Shown piece by piece: positions 48,451-57,281 of a stretch of DNA of 64,000 nt (its first letter is position 1; the number at the start of each line of letters is the position of its first letter). Source of the DNA: DATJHM01 sp963777355 (GTDB lineage: Bacteria; Chloroflexota; Ktedonobacteria; Ktedonobacterales; Ktedonobacteraceae); assembly GCA_963777355.1 (NCBI GenBank), contig CAVZQK010000020.1, positions 124,001 through 188,000 on the forward strand, read 5' to 3'. Under the pieces are notes generated by a model. That model searched no databases. It saw only the letters and a list, made by a program, of their open reading frames with translations, and was not told the origin of the DNA. The position numbers were made by a program, and so were the translations under genes.

Positions 48451-49655
48451 TGCTGGCTCAGTTTTATCCACCTACAATTGGCGGAGAAGAACGTCATGTG
48501 CGTAACCTGAGCATTGAACTGGTGGCGCGAGGACACGATGTGTCTGTAGCGACGTTCTGGCATAAAGGGCTGGCTGCGTTCGAGATAGACCAGGGAGTAC
48601 ACGTTCATCGCATTCGCGGAACAATGCAACGCATGGCCGCGCTTTTTAGCGAGCAAGGGCGACAATATGCCCCTCCTTTTCCTGATCCAGAGGCACTCAA
48701 TGCCATACGCCAGCTTATCATCTCTGAGCGTCCCACTATTGTCCATGCTCATAACTGGCTGGTGCATTCTTTTACACCTCTAAAACAATGGAGCAAAGCG
48801 AAGCTTGTTGTCACGCTGCACGATTATAGTCTGGTCTGCGCCCAAAAGCGCCTCACCTATCAGCATAAAATTTGCAGTGGGCCTGCTTTCCAAAAATGTC
48901 TCTGCTGCTCTCAGGACTTTTATGGTCCCGCCAAAGGTCTACCTACCACAATCGCGAACATGCTGAGTGGGATGGCAGAACAGCGAATAGTGGATATGTT
49001 CATTCCGGTGAGCGCGGCAGTTGCTGAGGGGACACAGTTGACAAAATCACGTGTGCCTTATCGCGTTATCCCAAACTTTGTGCCAGATACTGTCCATCTC
49101 TTGCGCAATGATGAAGATCCCCATCTGGAGCAGCTACCGGATAAGGACTTTCTGCTTTTCGTGGGCGATGTCAAGCGAGATAAGGGGGTAGGTGTCTTAC
49201 TCGAGGCTTTTAGCAAGTTAAATAGCTCAATTCCGCTTGTGCTCATTGGTCGTATAGGAAAAGAATTTGCGGGACGGCTCCCTCCGAGAGTCCATGCATT
49301 ACAGGGCTGGCCCCACGAAGCGGTCATGGCCGCCTGGCAGCGCTGTACGCTGGCCCTCGCTCCCTCTATCTGGCCTGATCCCTGCCCAACAGTTGCAATG
49401 GAGGCAATGGCCGCCGGACAGCCTGTCATTGCTTCACGCATTGGTGGCCTTACTGATATCGTCGCAGATGGCGAAACAGGCATTCTTACGCCAGCCAACG
49501 ACCCGGAAGCTTTGCGTGCTGCTATACAAGCTCTGCTCGATAATCCTACACAAAGGAGACAGATGGGAGAAATGGCCCGGCAAAGGGTAGCAACCTTTCA
49601 AGCCGCAACGGTTGTTTCACAGATAGAAAAAGTCTATCGGGAGATAACACTATGA
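48438..49655 (+). CDS. GT4 glycosyltransferase
   Basis: 405 residues, intact. MRILMLAQFYPPTIGGEERH opens the N-domain, FVGDVKRDKGVGVLLEAF the C-domain, and the E-x7-E donor motif appears as DPCPTVAMEAMAAGQPVIAS. Central CSGPAFQKCLCC is cysteine-rich, possibly structural. It overlaps the preceding GT4 by 13 bp and the next gene by ATGA, so the group is tightly coupled. It is probably a retaining transferase adding one sugar of the repeat unit. Confidence 0.92.
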   Translation: MRILMLAQFYPPTIGGEERHVRNLSIELVARGHDVSVATFWHKGLAAFEIDQGVHVHRIRGTMQRMAALFSEQGRQYAPPFPDPEALNAIRQLIISERPTIVHAHNWLVHSFTPLKQWSKAKLVVTLHDYSLVCAQKRLTYQHKICSGPAFQKCLCCSQDFYGPAKGLPTTIANMLSGMAEQRIVDMFIPVSAAVAEGTQLTKSRVPYRVIPNFVPDTVHLLRNDEDPHLEQLPDKDFLLFVGDVKRDKGVGVLLEAFSKLNSSIPLVLIGRIGKEFAGRLPPRVHALQGWPHEAVMAAWQRCTLALAPSIWPDPCPTVAMEAMAAGQPVIASRIGGLTDIVADGETGILTPANDPEALRAAIQALLDNPTQRRQMGEMARQRVATFQAATVVSQIEKVYREITL

Positions 49656-51874
49656 AGAAAACGAAAAAGCAGAGGCTTATTCCGATAGAAATGGAGAGAG
49701 GGAGAGCAACCTCTATCCCTTCTTTTCTTCGTACAGTAGACCCCGCAAACAGGCCAGAAGAACAGGCAGACCGTCTGGAAGCATCGCTCCATGCCCATCA
49801 GGTCGAAGAAATCATGAGGCAGGATACATCAGTACAAATAGCCATGCCAACTCAACATATCTCAGGACTGGATCGTCTCCAGAGAAAGCTTCCAGCCTCT
49901 CTACAATTTATCACAAGTGTTCTGCTCGAACGTGTGAAAGATCCTGATCCGGAAGGCCCTTCAAGAAATCTGTCTGGGGAAAAACAGCTAGTTTCCTGGG
50001 GCTGGTTTCCAGCTCTTGCGCTGATCAGTTCGGGCGGTGTCTTCTCCGTTAGCTACTCTTTTACTATCGCGCGCGCGGGAAAGGCAGGACTAGAAATATT
50101 TTTCTTACTGGGCCTGCTGCTCATTTTTGCCCCTTCGTTAGTGAGATTGCTTTCAGCAACACCGTCGCGCTTTGAACGGATTACGATTGTATGTATGACG
50201 GGTATTAATCTTTACAGTATAAAAGTGCTGGCCAGCCCATTGTACTTTTCTTTCTTTGATGAGTTTCTCCATTGGCGCACAGCAAATGATATTCTCCACA
50301 CAGGGCATCTCTTTAACAGTAACGCCCTCCTCCCGGTCAGCCCATATTATCCTGGCCTCGAAATTGTGACCAATGCACTGAGCACGTTAAGCGGCCTTGA
50401 TACATTTTATGCAGCTCTTATCGTGATAGGTTTTGCACGCCTGGTCATGGTTTTATCGCTCTATCTGCTTAACGAACAATTCACTAGTTCACCGCGCATC
50501 GCAGGTCTTGCCACCTTGCTCTATATGGGCAATCCACACTTTCTGCTCTTCGACGCTCAATACGCCTACGAATCACTTGCACTCCCCTTAACTGTGTTTG
50601 TCCTGCTCACTCTGGCCCCCTATCAAGGTCTCATGATACGCTTAAATCAACTAAAGATAACAGGATCAGGCACGCTCTCTACCAAAATACGCAAACTGCT
50701 TCTCCATAATGATCTCTACGGTATGCTGGTTACAACACTCATTGTATTAGCTACTATCGTTGTCACACATCATGTCACGAATTTTTTTTTAGATGGTTTA
50801 CTTGTTCTCTGGGCAAGCAGCTATGCATTTCTCCGCCTCCTTCCCTTCTACCGCTCCTATCTGGCAAGAGTTGCCCTCTTGGGTGTAATACTCTCTTGTG
50901 CTATGTTCCTTGAATCTGGCAATCCAGTCATAAATTATATCTCTTCATTTCTTTTACTCGCCTTCCAAGAGTTGGGCCATATTATCACCGGAACAGGTGG
51001 TGCCAAACAGCTTTTTCAGAGCTATACTGGTCAACCGACAGCACTCTGGGAGCGTATTCTGACGGTTGTATCACAGCTACTCGTCATCTCTGCGCTGCCT
51101 GTCGGCCTGCTCTGCCTCTGGCAACGCTTTCGCACAAATGCCCTCGCCTGGACCTTCGGCGTACTGATCTTCTGTTATCCGCTGGTACAGGTATTTCGCT
51201 TCACCACATCGGGTAGCGAATTGGTAGATCGCTCAGCCGCCTTTCTTTTTATTCCTATCTCGACTATCGTCTCCATTGTTATTGCTCAGCTCTGGCCTGT
51301 CCGCCGCTTCAGTCGCATCCATACCACCTCACTTACCATAACGCTCTCGATCATTATTATCGGCGGAATCGTCCTGGGAGCCGGGCCATCACTCGCTCTC
51401 TTGCCAGGATCATATATGGTGACGGCTGATGCTCGCTCTATTGAGACTCAAGGTATCCAGGCCGCAACCTGGGCTAAAAACTATCTTGGTCCAAATAAGC
51501 GGATCGCGACGGACCGCATCAATCAGATTCTCATGGGTACCTATGGCAATCAACAGATTATCACCAGTATTGCAGATCGAGTTGAAATTGCCCCCATTTT
51601 CCTATCAGCACAATTTGGGCTGGAGCAAAGCTCACTTATCAAAGCAGCACAAGCCCGTTACCTCGTCGTTGATATGCGCCTGAGCAAAGCTTTGCCTTTA
51701 TTGGGATTCTACTATGAGCAGGACGAACAAGGAGCCTATAAACATAAGCAGCCGCTTGATGCAGAAGATTTGAACAAGTTTGCCGCTATACCACAGATCA
51801 ATAAAGTATTTGATAGTGGAAGTATCGTGATCTATGATGCAGAAGGAGTCCTCAATGCGCCTGAAAAACCTTGA
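49652..51874 (+). CDS. large multi-TM protein, possible polymerase or GT-C-like
   Basis: 740 residues. A cytoplasmic, basic N-terminal region of about 120 residues is followed by some 12 transmembrane segments (from WGWFPALALISSGGVFSVSY to a final GGIVLGAGPSLALL) and a soluble C-terminal domain of 150 residues. The loop after the third helix has FDEFLHWRTANDIL, an acidic loop as in GT-C glycosyltransferases (DE near a membrane). That, and its place in a sugar locus, suggest a polyprenyl-phosphate-sugar-dependent transferase or a polymerase; I cannot name the family. Overlaps its neighbours by 4 and 20 bp. Confidence 0.7.
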   Translation: MKKTKKQRLIPIEMERGRATSIPSFLRTVDPANRPEEQADRLEASLHAHQVEEIMRQDTSVQIAMPTQHISGLDRLQRKLPASLQFITSVLLERVKDPDPEGPSRNLSGEKQLVSWGWFPALALISSGGVFSVSYSFTIARAGKAGLEIFFLLGLLLIFAPSLVRLLSATPSRFERITIVCMTGINLYSIKVLASPLYFSFFDEFLHWRTANDILHTGHLFNSNALLPVSPYYPGLEIVTNALSTLSGLDTFYAALIVIGFARLVMVLSLYLLNEQFTSSPRIAGLATLLYMGNPHFLLFDAQYAYESLALPLTVFVLLTLAPYQGLMIRLNQLKITGSGTLSTKIRKLLLHNDLYGMLVTTLIVLATIVVTHHVTNFFLDGLLVLWASSYAFLRLLPFYRSYLARVALLGVILSCAMFLESGNPVINYISSFLLLAFQELGHIITGTGGAKQLFQSYTGQPTALWERILTVVSQLLVISALPVGLLCLWQRFRTNALAWTFGVLIFCYPLVQVFRFTTSGSELVDRSAAFLFIPISTIVSIVIAQLWPVRRFSRIHTTSLTITLSIIIIGGIVLGAGPSLALLPGSYMVTADARSIETQGIQAATWAKNYLGPNKRIATDRINQILMGTYGNQQIITSIADRVEIAPIFLSAQFGLEQSSLIKAAQARYLVVDMRLSKALPLLGFYYEQDEQGAYKHKQPLDAEDLNKFAAIPQINKVFDSGSIVIYDAEGVLNAPEKP

Positions 51875-52655
51875 TCTTCTGTTGACCATCTTCATTGCGG
51901 TATGCAATGGCTGTTCGGCACTTCTTCCTGGACTACCAGTTTGCATAAAAATTCTTCTCGCGCTGCCAATGGTATTCGTTCTCCCTGGCTATATACTGAG
52001 TAATATCTTCTTCCAGAAGAGAACGTTTGACATCTATCAACGACTACTATCCACTCTGAGCTTAAGTCTGGCTGTCGTGATTTTGAGCGGCTTTCTCCTT
52101 AATCTCCTCCCCGGTGGCTTGCAAACACTTAGCTGGACTATTTTTCTCGCTGCTTTTGTTATCGCTGGCTCTCTGGTCGTCATGCTGCTACGACACACAC
52201 TACCGAGGAAATTTTTTCCTGCTCTTCGATTTCGTCTGACACTCTTTCAGGCTTTTCTTCTGCTTGGAACCTTGCTTCTTTCAGCGACATCTCTTGCCTA
52301 CACGAAAAACGGGATCGCTCAACAGCCACACGCTCTCTACACACAGCTCTGGATGCTCCCTTCACAAGAGAGCGATAAACAATGGCTCATTCAGATGGGC
52401 CTGCAAAATGAAGAAGGAGCAACTTCTCACTATCAACTAACACTATCGGTGAATGGCACCATTACGAGAACCTGGCCCGCCATTGCGCTCTCGCCTCATC
52501 AGGTCTGGCAGTTGCAAATGCCTTTGCAGTTAAAAACACCAGAAAACACATATGTAGAGCTACGTTTGTATCGGCTACAACAGGCGCGAAATGTCTATCG
52601 AGAAGTACATGCTACCTTAAAAACTACAGTCAGTAGCAACAAGAAGAAATTTTAA
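51855..52655 (+). CDS. DUF1616-like membrane protein
   Basis: 266 residues from ATG 51855 (GAAGGAG upstream). Four to five hydrophobic helices lie in residues 5-155, with the signature PMVFVLPGYILSNIFF. The C-terminal 110 residues are outside the membrane: QLWMLPSQESDKQWLIQMGL and a beta-sandwich-like NEEGATSHYQLTLSVNG. This layout corresponds to DUF1616 proteins, which occur with cell-surface polysaccharide genes. Biochemical role unknown; it may partner the large protein upstream, which it overlaps by 20 bp. Confidence 0.72.
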   Translation: MRLKNLDLLLTIFIAVCNGCSALLPGLPVCIKILLALPMVFVLPGYILSNIFFQKRTFDIYQRLLSTLSLSLAVVILSGFLLNLLPGGLQTLSWTIFLAAFVIAGSLVVMLLRHTLPRKFFPALRFRLTLFQAFLLLGTLLLSATSLAYTKNGIAQQPHALYTQLWMLPSQESDKQWLIQMGLQNEEGATSHYQLTLSVNGTITRTWPAIALSPHQVWQLQMPLQLKTPENTYVELRLYRLQQARNVYREVHATLKTTVSSNKKKF

Positions 52656-52681
52656 AACCATCTTTATCAGGAGTTTTTTCA

Positions 52682-53680
52682 ATGCAAAATGCAGCAATCG
52701 AAATTTCAGTTGTAATATGTGCCTATACAGAAAATCGCTGGGATGATCTGGTCGAGGCGATTGCCTCAGTTCAACAACAGACAATCTCAGCCCAAGAAAT
52801 TGTGCTGGTTATTGACCATAATGAAAAGTTGCTACAACAAGCACGCACATACTTTACCAATATCATAGTCGTGGAGAATCATGGTCCAGCAGGGGCTAAC
52901 GGTTCAAGAAATGCGGGGGTCGCTGCTACAACTGGAGCCGTCCTTGCATTTCTCGATGATGATGCAGTGGCTGCTCCCAATTGGTTAGAGCAATTGCTCC
53001 CCGGTTTTGCTGACCTTCAAGTCCTGGGGGTTGGGGGATATATTGAACCATTATGGCTGGATCACCGCCCTATCTGGTTTCCAGAGGAATTTAACTGGGT
53101 TCTGGGATGTAGTTATCGGGGCATGCCCACAAAGTCCGCAAATGTACGCAATCTTATTGGTTGCAATATGGCTATTCGCCGAGAGGTTTGGGACTCCATC
53201 GGTGGCTTCTGGCATCAATTTGGTCATGTCGGCGGCGAACCACGCGGCTGCGGAGATACCGAGTTTGGCATTCGTATTCATCAACGTTGGCCTGAACACA
53301 AACTCCTCTATCTACCAGACGCGAAAGTCTCTCACCGCGTTCCAGTCAGCCGGGCGTGCTGGAGCTACTTTATCTCCCGCTGCCACTTTGAAGGACGCTC
53401 CAAAGCTCGCCTGGCTCAAGTCGTTGGAAAGCGAGACGGCTTATCTTCTGAACGTCTGTATACCCTGTATACCCTCCCACAAGGATTTATTCAAGGACTC
53501 AATGAAGCTGTTTTTCAACACGATCTATCAGGCCTGAGCCGTTCGGGGGCTATTGTGGCTGGCCTCGCCAGTACACTACAGGGCTACTGTCTGGAAAGGC
53601 TGCACTCTTATCGAAAGAAGAATATCGATTTAGACATCCATTACAAAACTGCCGACCTGAACACACTATCTCAAAAATAG
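52682..53680 (+). CDS. GT2 glycosyltransferase, paralogue B
   Basis: 332 residues, intact. Shares SVVICAYTENRWDDLVEAI, VLVIDHNEKLLQQA and FLDDDAVAAPNWLEQLLPGF with paralogue A and the gene at 54588, plus FPEEFNWVLGCSYRGMP and NMAIRREVWDSIGGF. CGDTEFGIRIHQRWPEHKLL is the family's acceptor-side region. Such local triplets suggest stepwise addition of similar sugars. The gap to the previous gene is 26 bp. Confidence 0.92.
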   Translation: MQNAAIEISVVICAYTENRWDDLVEAIASVQQQTISAQEIVLVIDHNEKLLQQARTYFTNIIVVENHGPAGANGSRNAGVAATTGAVLAFLDDDAVAAPNWLEQLLPGFADLQVLGVGGYIEPLWLDHRPIWFPEEFNWVLGCSYRGMPTKSANVRNLIGCNMAIRREVWDSIGGFWHQFGHVGGEPRGCGDTEFGIRIHQRWPEHKLLYLPDAKVSHRVPVSRACWSYFISRCHFEGRSKARLAQVVGKRDGLSSERLYTLYTLPQGFIQGLNEAVFQHDLSGLSRSGAIVAGLASTLQGYCLERLHSYRKKNIDLDIHYKTADLNTLSQK

Positions 53681-53752
53681 AGACAGGCTCTTTTTGAACA
53701 ATAGCAACACTACTTTTTTCCTGATCTCTTTTTTATAAAGGACACAGCATAT

Positions 53753-54604
53753 ATGCCTTTAGTAGAAGTCACAACGAAGATTCCCATTCTTATGTATCAC
53801 AGCATTTCACTGACGCAGAATGTGAAATTTCACCCATTTACCGTATCACCAGACTCGTTTGCCGCGCAAATACACTACTTATCAATTGCCGATTATACAC
53901 CTATTACAGTAAGTCACCTGATGCATATTATGAATAGTCCTGAGCAAAAACTTCCTGAGCGCCCGGTTCTCTTAACCTTTGATGACGGCTTTGCGGACTT
54001 TTTTAGCGCTGCTTTCCCTATTCTTCAGCGGCATCAATTTACAGCTACTCTCTATGTAGCAACCAGCTTTATCGAGGGAACAAGCCGCTGGTTACAACAC
54101 GAAGGTGAGAGTATGCGCCCAATGCTTTCAAAAAATGAGCTCAGACAGATACGAGCATACGGTATAGAGTGCGGGGGTCATACCCACTCTCATCCGCAAC
54201 TGGATACGCTTGCACTCAAGCAGGCACGCCATGAGATCACCGTTTGCAAAGATACTCTCGAACAGCTTCTCGGTGAACAGGTAGAAAGCTTTGCCTATCC
54301 ATTTGGCTATTACACCCTTCCCATCCAACATCTCGTACAAGAAGCCGGCTACACCTCGTCCTGTGCAGTCAGACACAAGATGGCAACGTTAAAAGCTGAT
54401 CTTTTTGCACTGCCGCGTCTCATGGTGAAACCAGGCACCACAGTTGAAGATTTTGATCACTTGCTTCACGGAAAGAGCATCTCCAGGCTTCAGGCCCTCT
54501 ATCTGCATATACGCACACCACTGTGGAGCACTGTACGCCGGAGTTCGGCATTTGTCAGTCAACATTTGCAAGATAGGAGCGAAGCTCGTGACAATAACAT
54601 GTAA
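53753..54604 (+). CDS. polysaccharide deacetylase (NodB/CE4)
   Basis: 283 residues. CE4 motifs: TFDDGFAD (motif 1, Asp77 and Asp78) and GGHTHSHPQLDTL (motif 2, metal-binding His residues near 142-147), then SFAYPFGYY (motif 3). No signal peptide is seen, so it may act on intracellular lipid-linked intermediates, or be exported by another route. It removes N-acetyl groups from GlcNAc-type units. The gene overlaps the next by 17 bp. Confidence 0.93.
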   Translation: MPLVEVTTKIPILMYHSISLTQNVKFHPFTVSPDSFAAQIHYLSIADYTPITVSHLMHIMNSPEQKLPERPVLLTFDDGFADFFSAAFPILQRHQFTATLYVATSFIEGTSRWLQHEGESMRPMLSKNELRQIRAYGIECGGHTHSHPQLDTLALKQARHEITVCKDTLEQLLGEQVESFAYPFGYYTLPIQHLVQEAGYTSSCAVRHKMATLKADLFALPRLMVKPGTTVEDFDHLLHGKSISRLQALYLHIRTPLWSTVRRSSAFVSQHLQDRSEARDNNM

Positions 54605-55595
54605 TACATCAGTAATTATATGTGCTTATACAGTAGAACGCTGGCAGGATCTTGTGGCAGCAGTAGAGTCGTTACATCGGCAAACACAACAACCAGGTGA
54701 GATTATTCTTATCATTGACCACAACGCTGATCTTTTTGGGAGAGCAAGAAAGAGCTTTCAAAACGTTATTGTCGCTGAAAATGAAGCCGCCCCAGGCCTG
54801 TCGGGCGCACGCAATACAGGCATAGCGCTGGCTCATGGAGAGTACATCATTTTTCTTGATGATGACGCGGAAGCAGCGCCAGACTGGCTAGAACACCTGG
54901 TGAACGACTGCAAAGAACCCCATATACTTGGTGTCGGAGGAACAGTGCTCCCACGCTGGCAAGGGAAAGCACCTGCATGGTTTCCTTCAGAATTTTACTG
55001 GGTCATCGGTTGCACCTACCATGCCCGGTCCGCCAATCCCATTGTTGTGCGCAATCCCTATGGCGGTTGCACCTGTATCAAGCGGGAAGTCTTCCTGACA
55101 ATTGGCGGCTTTCGAGAAGGAATTGGTAGGGTCGGTCCTAATTGCATGGGTGGTGAAGAGACAGAGCTAAGTATCAGGGCCGCACACCGCTGGCCAGAAA
55201 AGGTCTTTCTTTATGAACCACGTGCATTCATCTACCACCACATTCCAGCAAAACGGGCTCGTTTAGACTATTTCCTCTCCAGATGCTATGCTGAAGGTCT
55301 TTCCAAAGCCCTTATCAGTAAGTGCGTCGGGAGCAGGGACGGTCTCTCCTCAGAGCGTCGATATACGCTTGCTGTTTTACCCCTGGGAGTACTTAAAAAT
55401 ATCTCTGAGGCCCTCATCCAGCAAGACCCGCATGGTTTTCTACGCGCTGGAGCTATTCTGCTTGGCCTGATTATGACTACAGCAGGATATTTCAGAGGCG
55501 GCCTGCAATCCGCTTCTCTGCCGGCAACTACCTACAATGCAGAAAATATACAAATCCAGATTTCCAAAGACGATGCAACGCAGATCTCCTCTTGA
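54588..55595 (+). CDS. GT2 glycosyltransferase, paralogue C
   Basis: About 335 residues from GTG 54588, chosen because AGGAG lies 8 bp upstream and the product then aligns with its paralogues; the frame is open far upstream through the deacetylase gene. It has SVIICAYTVERWQDLVAAV, LIIDHNADLF, GLSGARNTG, FLDDDAEAAPDWLEHL and FYWVIGCTYHARS. Compared with paralogue A the loop before WPEKVFLYEP is shorter. The frame is intact. Confidence 0.9.
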   Translation: MTITCNTSVIICAYTVERWQDLVAAVESLHRQTQQPGEIILIIDHNADLFGRARKSFQNVIVAENEAAPGLSGARNTGIALAHGEYIIFLDDDAEAAPDWLEHLVNDCKEPHILGVGGTVLPRWQGKAPAWFPSEFYWVIGCTYHARSANPIVVRNPYGGCTCIKREVFLTIGGFREGIGRVGPNCMGGEETELSIRAAHRWPEKVFLYEPRAFIYHHIPAKRARLDYFLSRCYAEGLSKALISKCVGSRDGLSSERRYTLAVLPLGVLKNISEALIQQDPHGFLRAGAILLGLIMTTAGYFRGGLQSASLPATTYNAENIQIQISKDDATQISS

Positions 55596-55726
55596 GTAAA
55601 AAACCATCAGACTTTTTCGGCTTCCCAGTGCTCATTTTTGCAGTGGAGTAGTTGGTAGGCTGTGAGCGCTCATTTTTACTTTCTTCGGTCCATTTTGAGG
55701 ATACTGCAAGAAAAAGGGACAGAGAA

Positions 55727-57247
55727 TTGGTGAAGTTTGTTCTACGCTGGTTACAAGCAAATAGTATTATTTTATTAAATTCTAGCTCACTCGTTGGCGC
55801 AACGTTGATTACATCTGGTCTTGGCTTTGTCTACTGGTGGTTGGCGGCCCGCTGGTTTCCACCAGAGGCGATTGGTATAGCCTCAGCAGCGGTCTCAGCG
55901 GTAATGTTACTGGGCAATGGAAGCGCACTTGGCTTCGGCACATTATTGATTACAGAGCTACCACGCCAGCCCGAAAAATCAGGGGCTTTGATGAATACGG
56001 CGCTGCTAGTAGTCGGTATAGTGGGTAGCATAGTGGGCAGTATCTTTGCAGTTATCACCTCACATACCACTCCTGGATTTAGACCACTAGGGGCAAGTCT
56101 GATCGACATAATGACGTTCAGTAGCGGTGTTGGCCTTTCGGCAATGACGCTCGTCCTCGATCAAGCCTTGATAGGCCTGCTCAGGGGCGGACTTCAGTTC
56201 TGGCGTAACGCGTTTTTTGCTTTCCTCAAACTAGCAGCCCTCCTGGTGGTAAGTTTCTGGCCCTCGAATCAGGAAGGTATGAAAATTTATGCTACCTGGA
56301 TGCTCAGTAGCGGTATCTCTCTAGGATTGGTCGCGCTGTCTATTCTGCTGAAAAAAAACGGGAAGCGCAAAAGTTATTGGCCGCAATGGAGGCTCTTGCG
56401 CAGACTGGGGCTTGCAGCAGTTCAACATCATATGCTGAATCTCACCTTGCAAGCCCCAACGCAACTATTACCCGTGATTGTTACCGTTCTGTTGTCTGCG
56501 CGTATCAACGCCTGGTTTTATGTAGCCTGGATGATTGCAAGCTTTATCTTTATAGTTCCTGGCGCTCTAACAACGGTGCTCCATGCAACGAATGCCGCAC
56601 AGCAAACAACGCTCGCACGTAAAGCCAGATTAACCATTGGAGTATCTCTAGCCATAGCCATAGCCGCTAACTTCATTCTGCAAATTGGCGCAACACAAGT
56701 TCTCGCGCTCTTTGGTGGCACATACGCCTCACAGGCAAGTTGGTGCTTACGTATTTTACTTCTGGCAGCCTTTCCCCTCACCATCAAAAATCATTACATC
56801 TCCCTCTGTCGTATTCAGGATAGAATAATGAAAGCGATGATTGCCATGCTCCCAGGAGGACTGGTAGAGCTGGGAGCGGCGGTAGTAGGAGCGCGTCTAG
56901 CTGGCTTGCCTGGTTTAAGTCTGGGTTGGGTATCGGCAATTTTCCTGGAAGCGGCCTTTATGCTACCTACCGTTTATAAAATTATTAGCGCAGTAGAAAT
57001 CACCGCTATACCTGCACAGATAGCCAGTCAAAAGCAAGAGCCCCGGTCCCTCGAAGTCTTACCTCTCTCGTCTTCAGAAACAGTAGAAGCGATATGGCTT
57101 GTTGAAACACTAGTTACTCCCGCCATTCACCTGGTCCACACAAAAACTCATATGTGGTCCAATTGTCGTCAGCAGGTCTGGCTACCCAAGCAAGAAGAAG
57201 CCTCTACGCCTCAAACCGCCTCAGTTACAGCCTTATACTTCATCTGA
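55727..57247 (+). CDS. polysaccharide flippase (MOP/Wzx-like)
   Basis: About 506 residues. The start is TTG 55727 or GTG 55730, with AAGGGA 7-10 bp upstream. About twelve to fourteen hydrophobic helices cover residues 15-420; the opening SSSLVGATLITSGLGFVYWW and WLAARWFPPEAIGIASA match the first two helices of MOP-superfamily polysaccharide exporters. A 70-residue tail (after VYKIISAVEITA) is hydrophilic and unusual, ending near the stop at 57247. It would move the lipid-linked repeat unit across the membrane. Convergent with the GH5 gene. Confidence 0.86.
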   Translation: MVKFVLRWLQANSIILLNSSSLVGATLITSGLGFVYWWLAARWFPPEAIGIASAAVSAVMLLGNGSALGFGTLLITELPRQPEKSGALMNTALLVVGIVGSIVGSIFAVITSHTTPGFRPLGASLIDIMTFSSGVGLSAMTLVLDQALIGLLRGGLQFWRNAFFAFLKLAALLVVSFWPSNQEGMKIYATWMLSSGISLGLVALSILLKKNGKRKSYWPQWRLLRRLGLAAVQHHMLNLTLQAPTQLLPVIVTVLLSARINAWFYVAWMIASFIFIVPGALTTVLHATNAAQQTTLARKARLTIGVSLAIAIAANFILQIGATQVLALFGGTYASQASWCLRILLLAAFPLTIKNHYISLCRIQDRIMKAMIAMLPGGLVELGAAVVGARLAGLPGLSLGWVSAIFLEAAFMLPTVYKIISAVEITAIPAQIASQKQEPRSLEVLPLSSSETVEAIWLVETLVTPAIHLVHTKTHMWSNCRQQVWLPKQEEASTPQTASVTALYFI

Positions 57248-57281
57248 GAACGACAGATCGTCATAATCATCAAAGAGAGCA

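Noticed and set aside
54444..54587. Upstream extension of the third GT2 paralogue
   Set aside because: It runs antagonistically through the deacetylase coding sequence; the GTG at 54588 has a good ribosome-binding site and matches the paralogue length.
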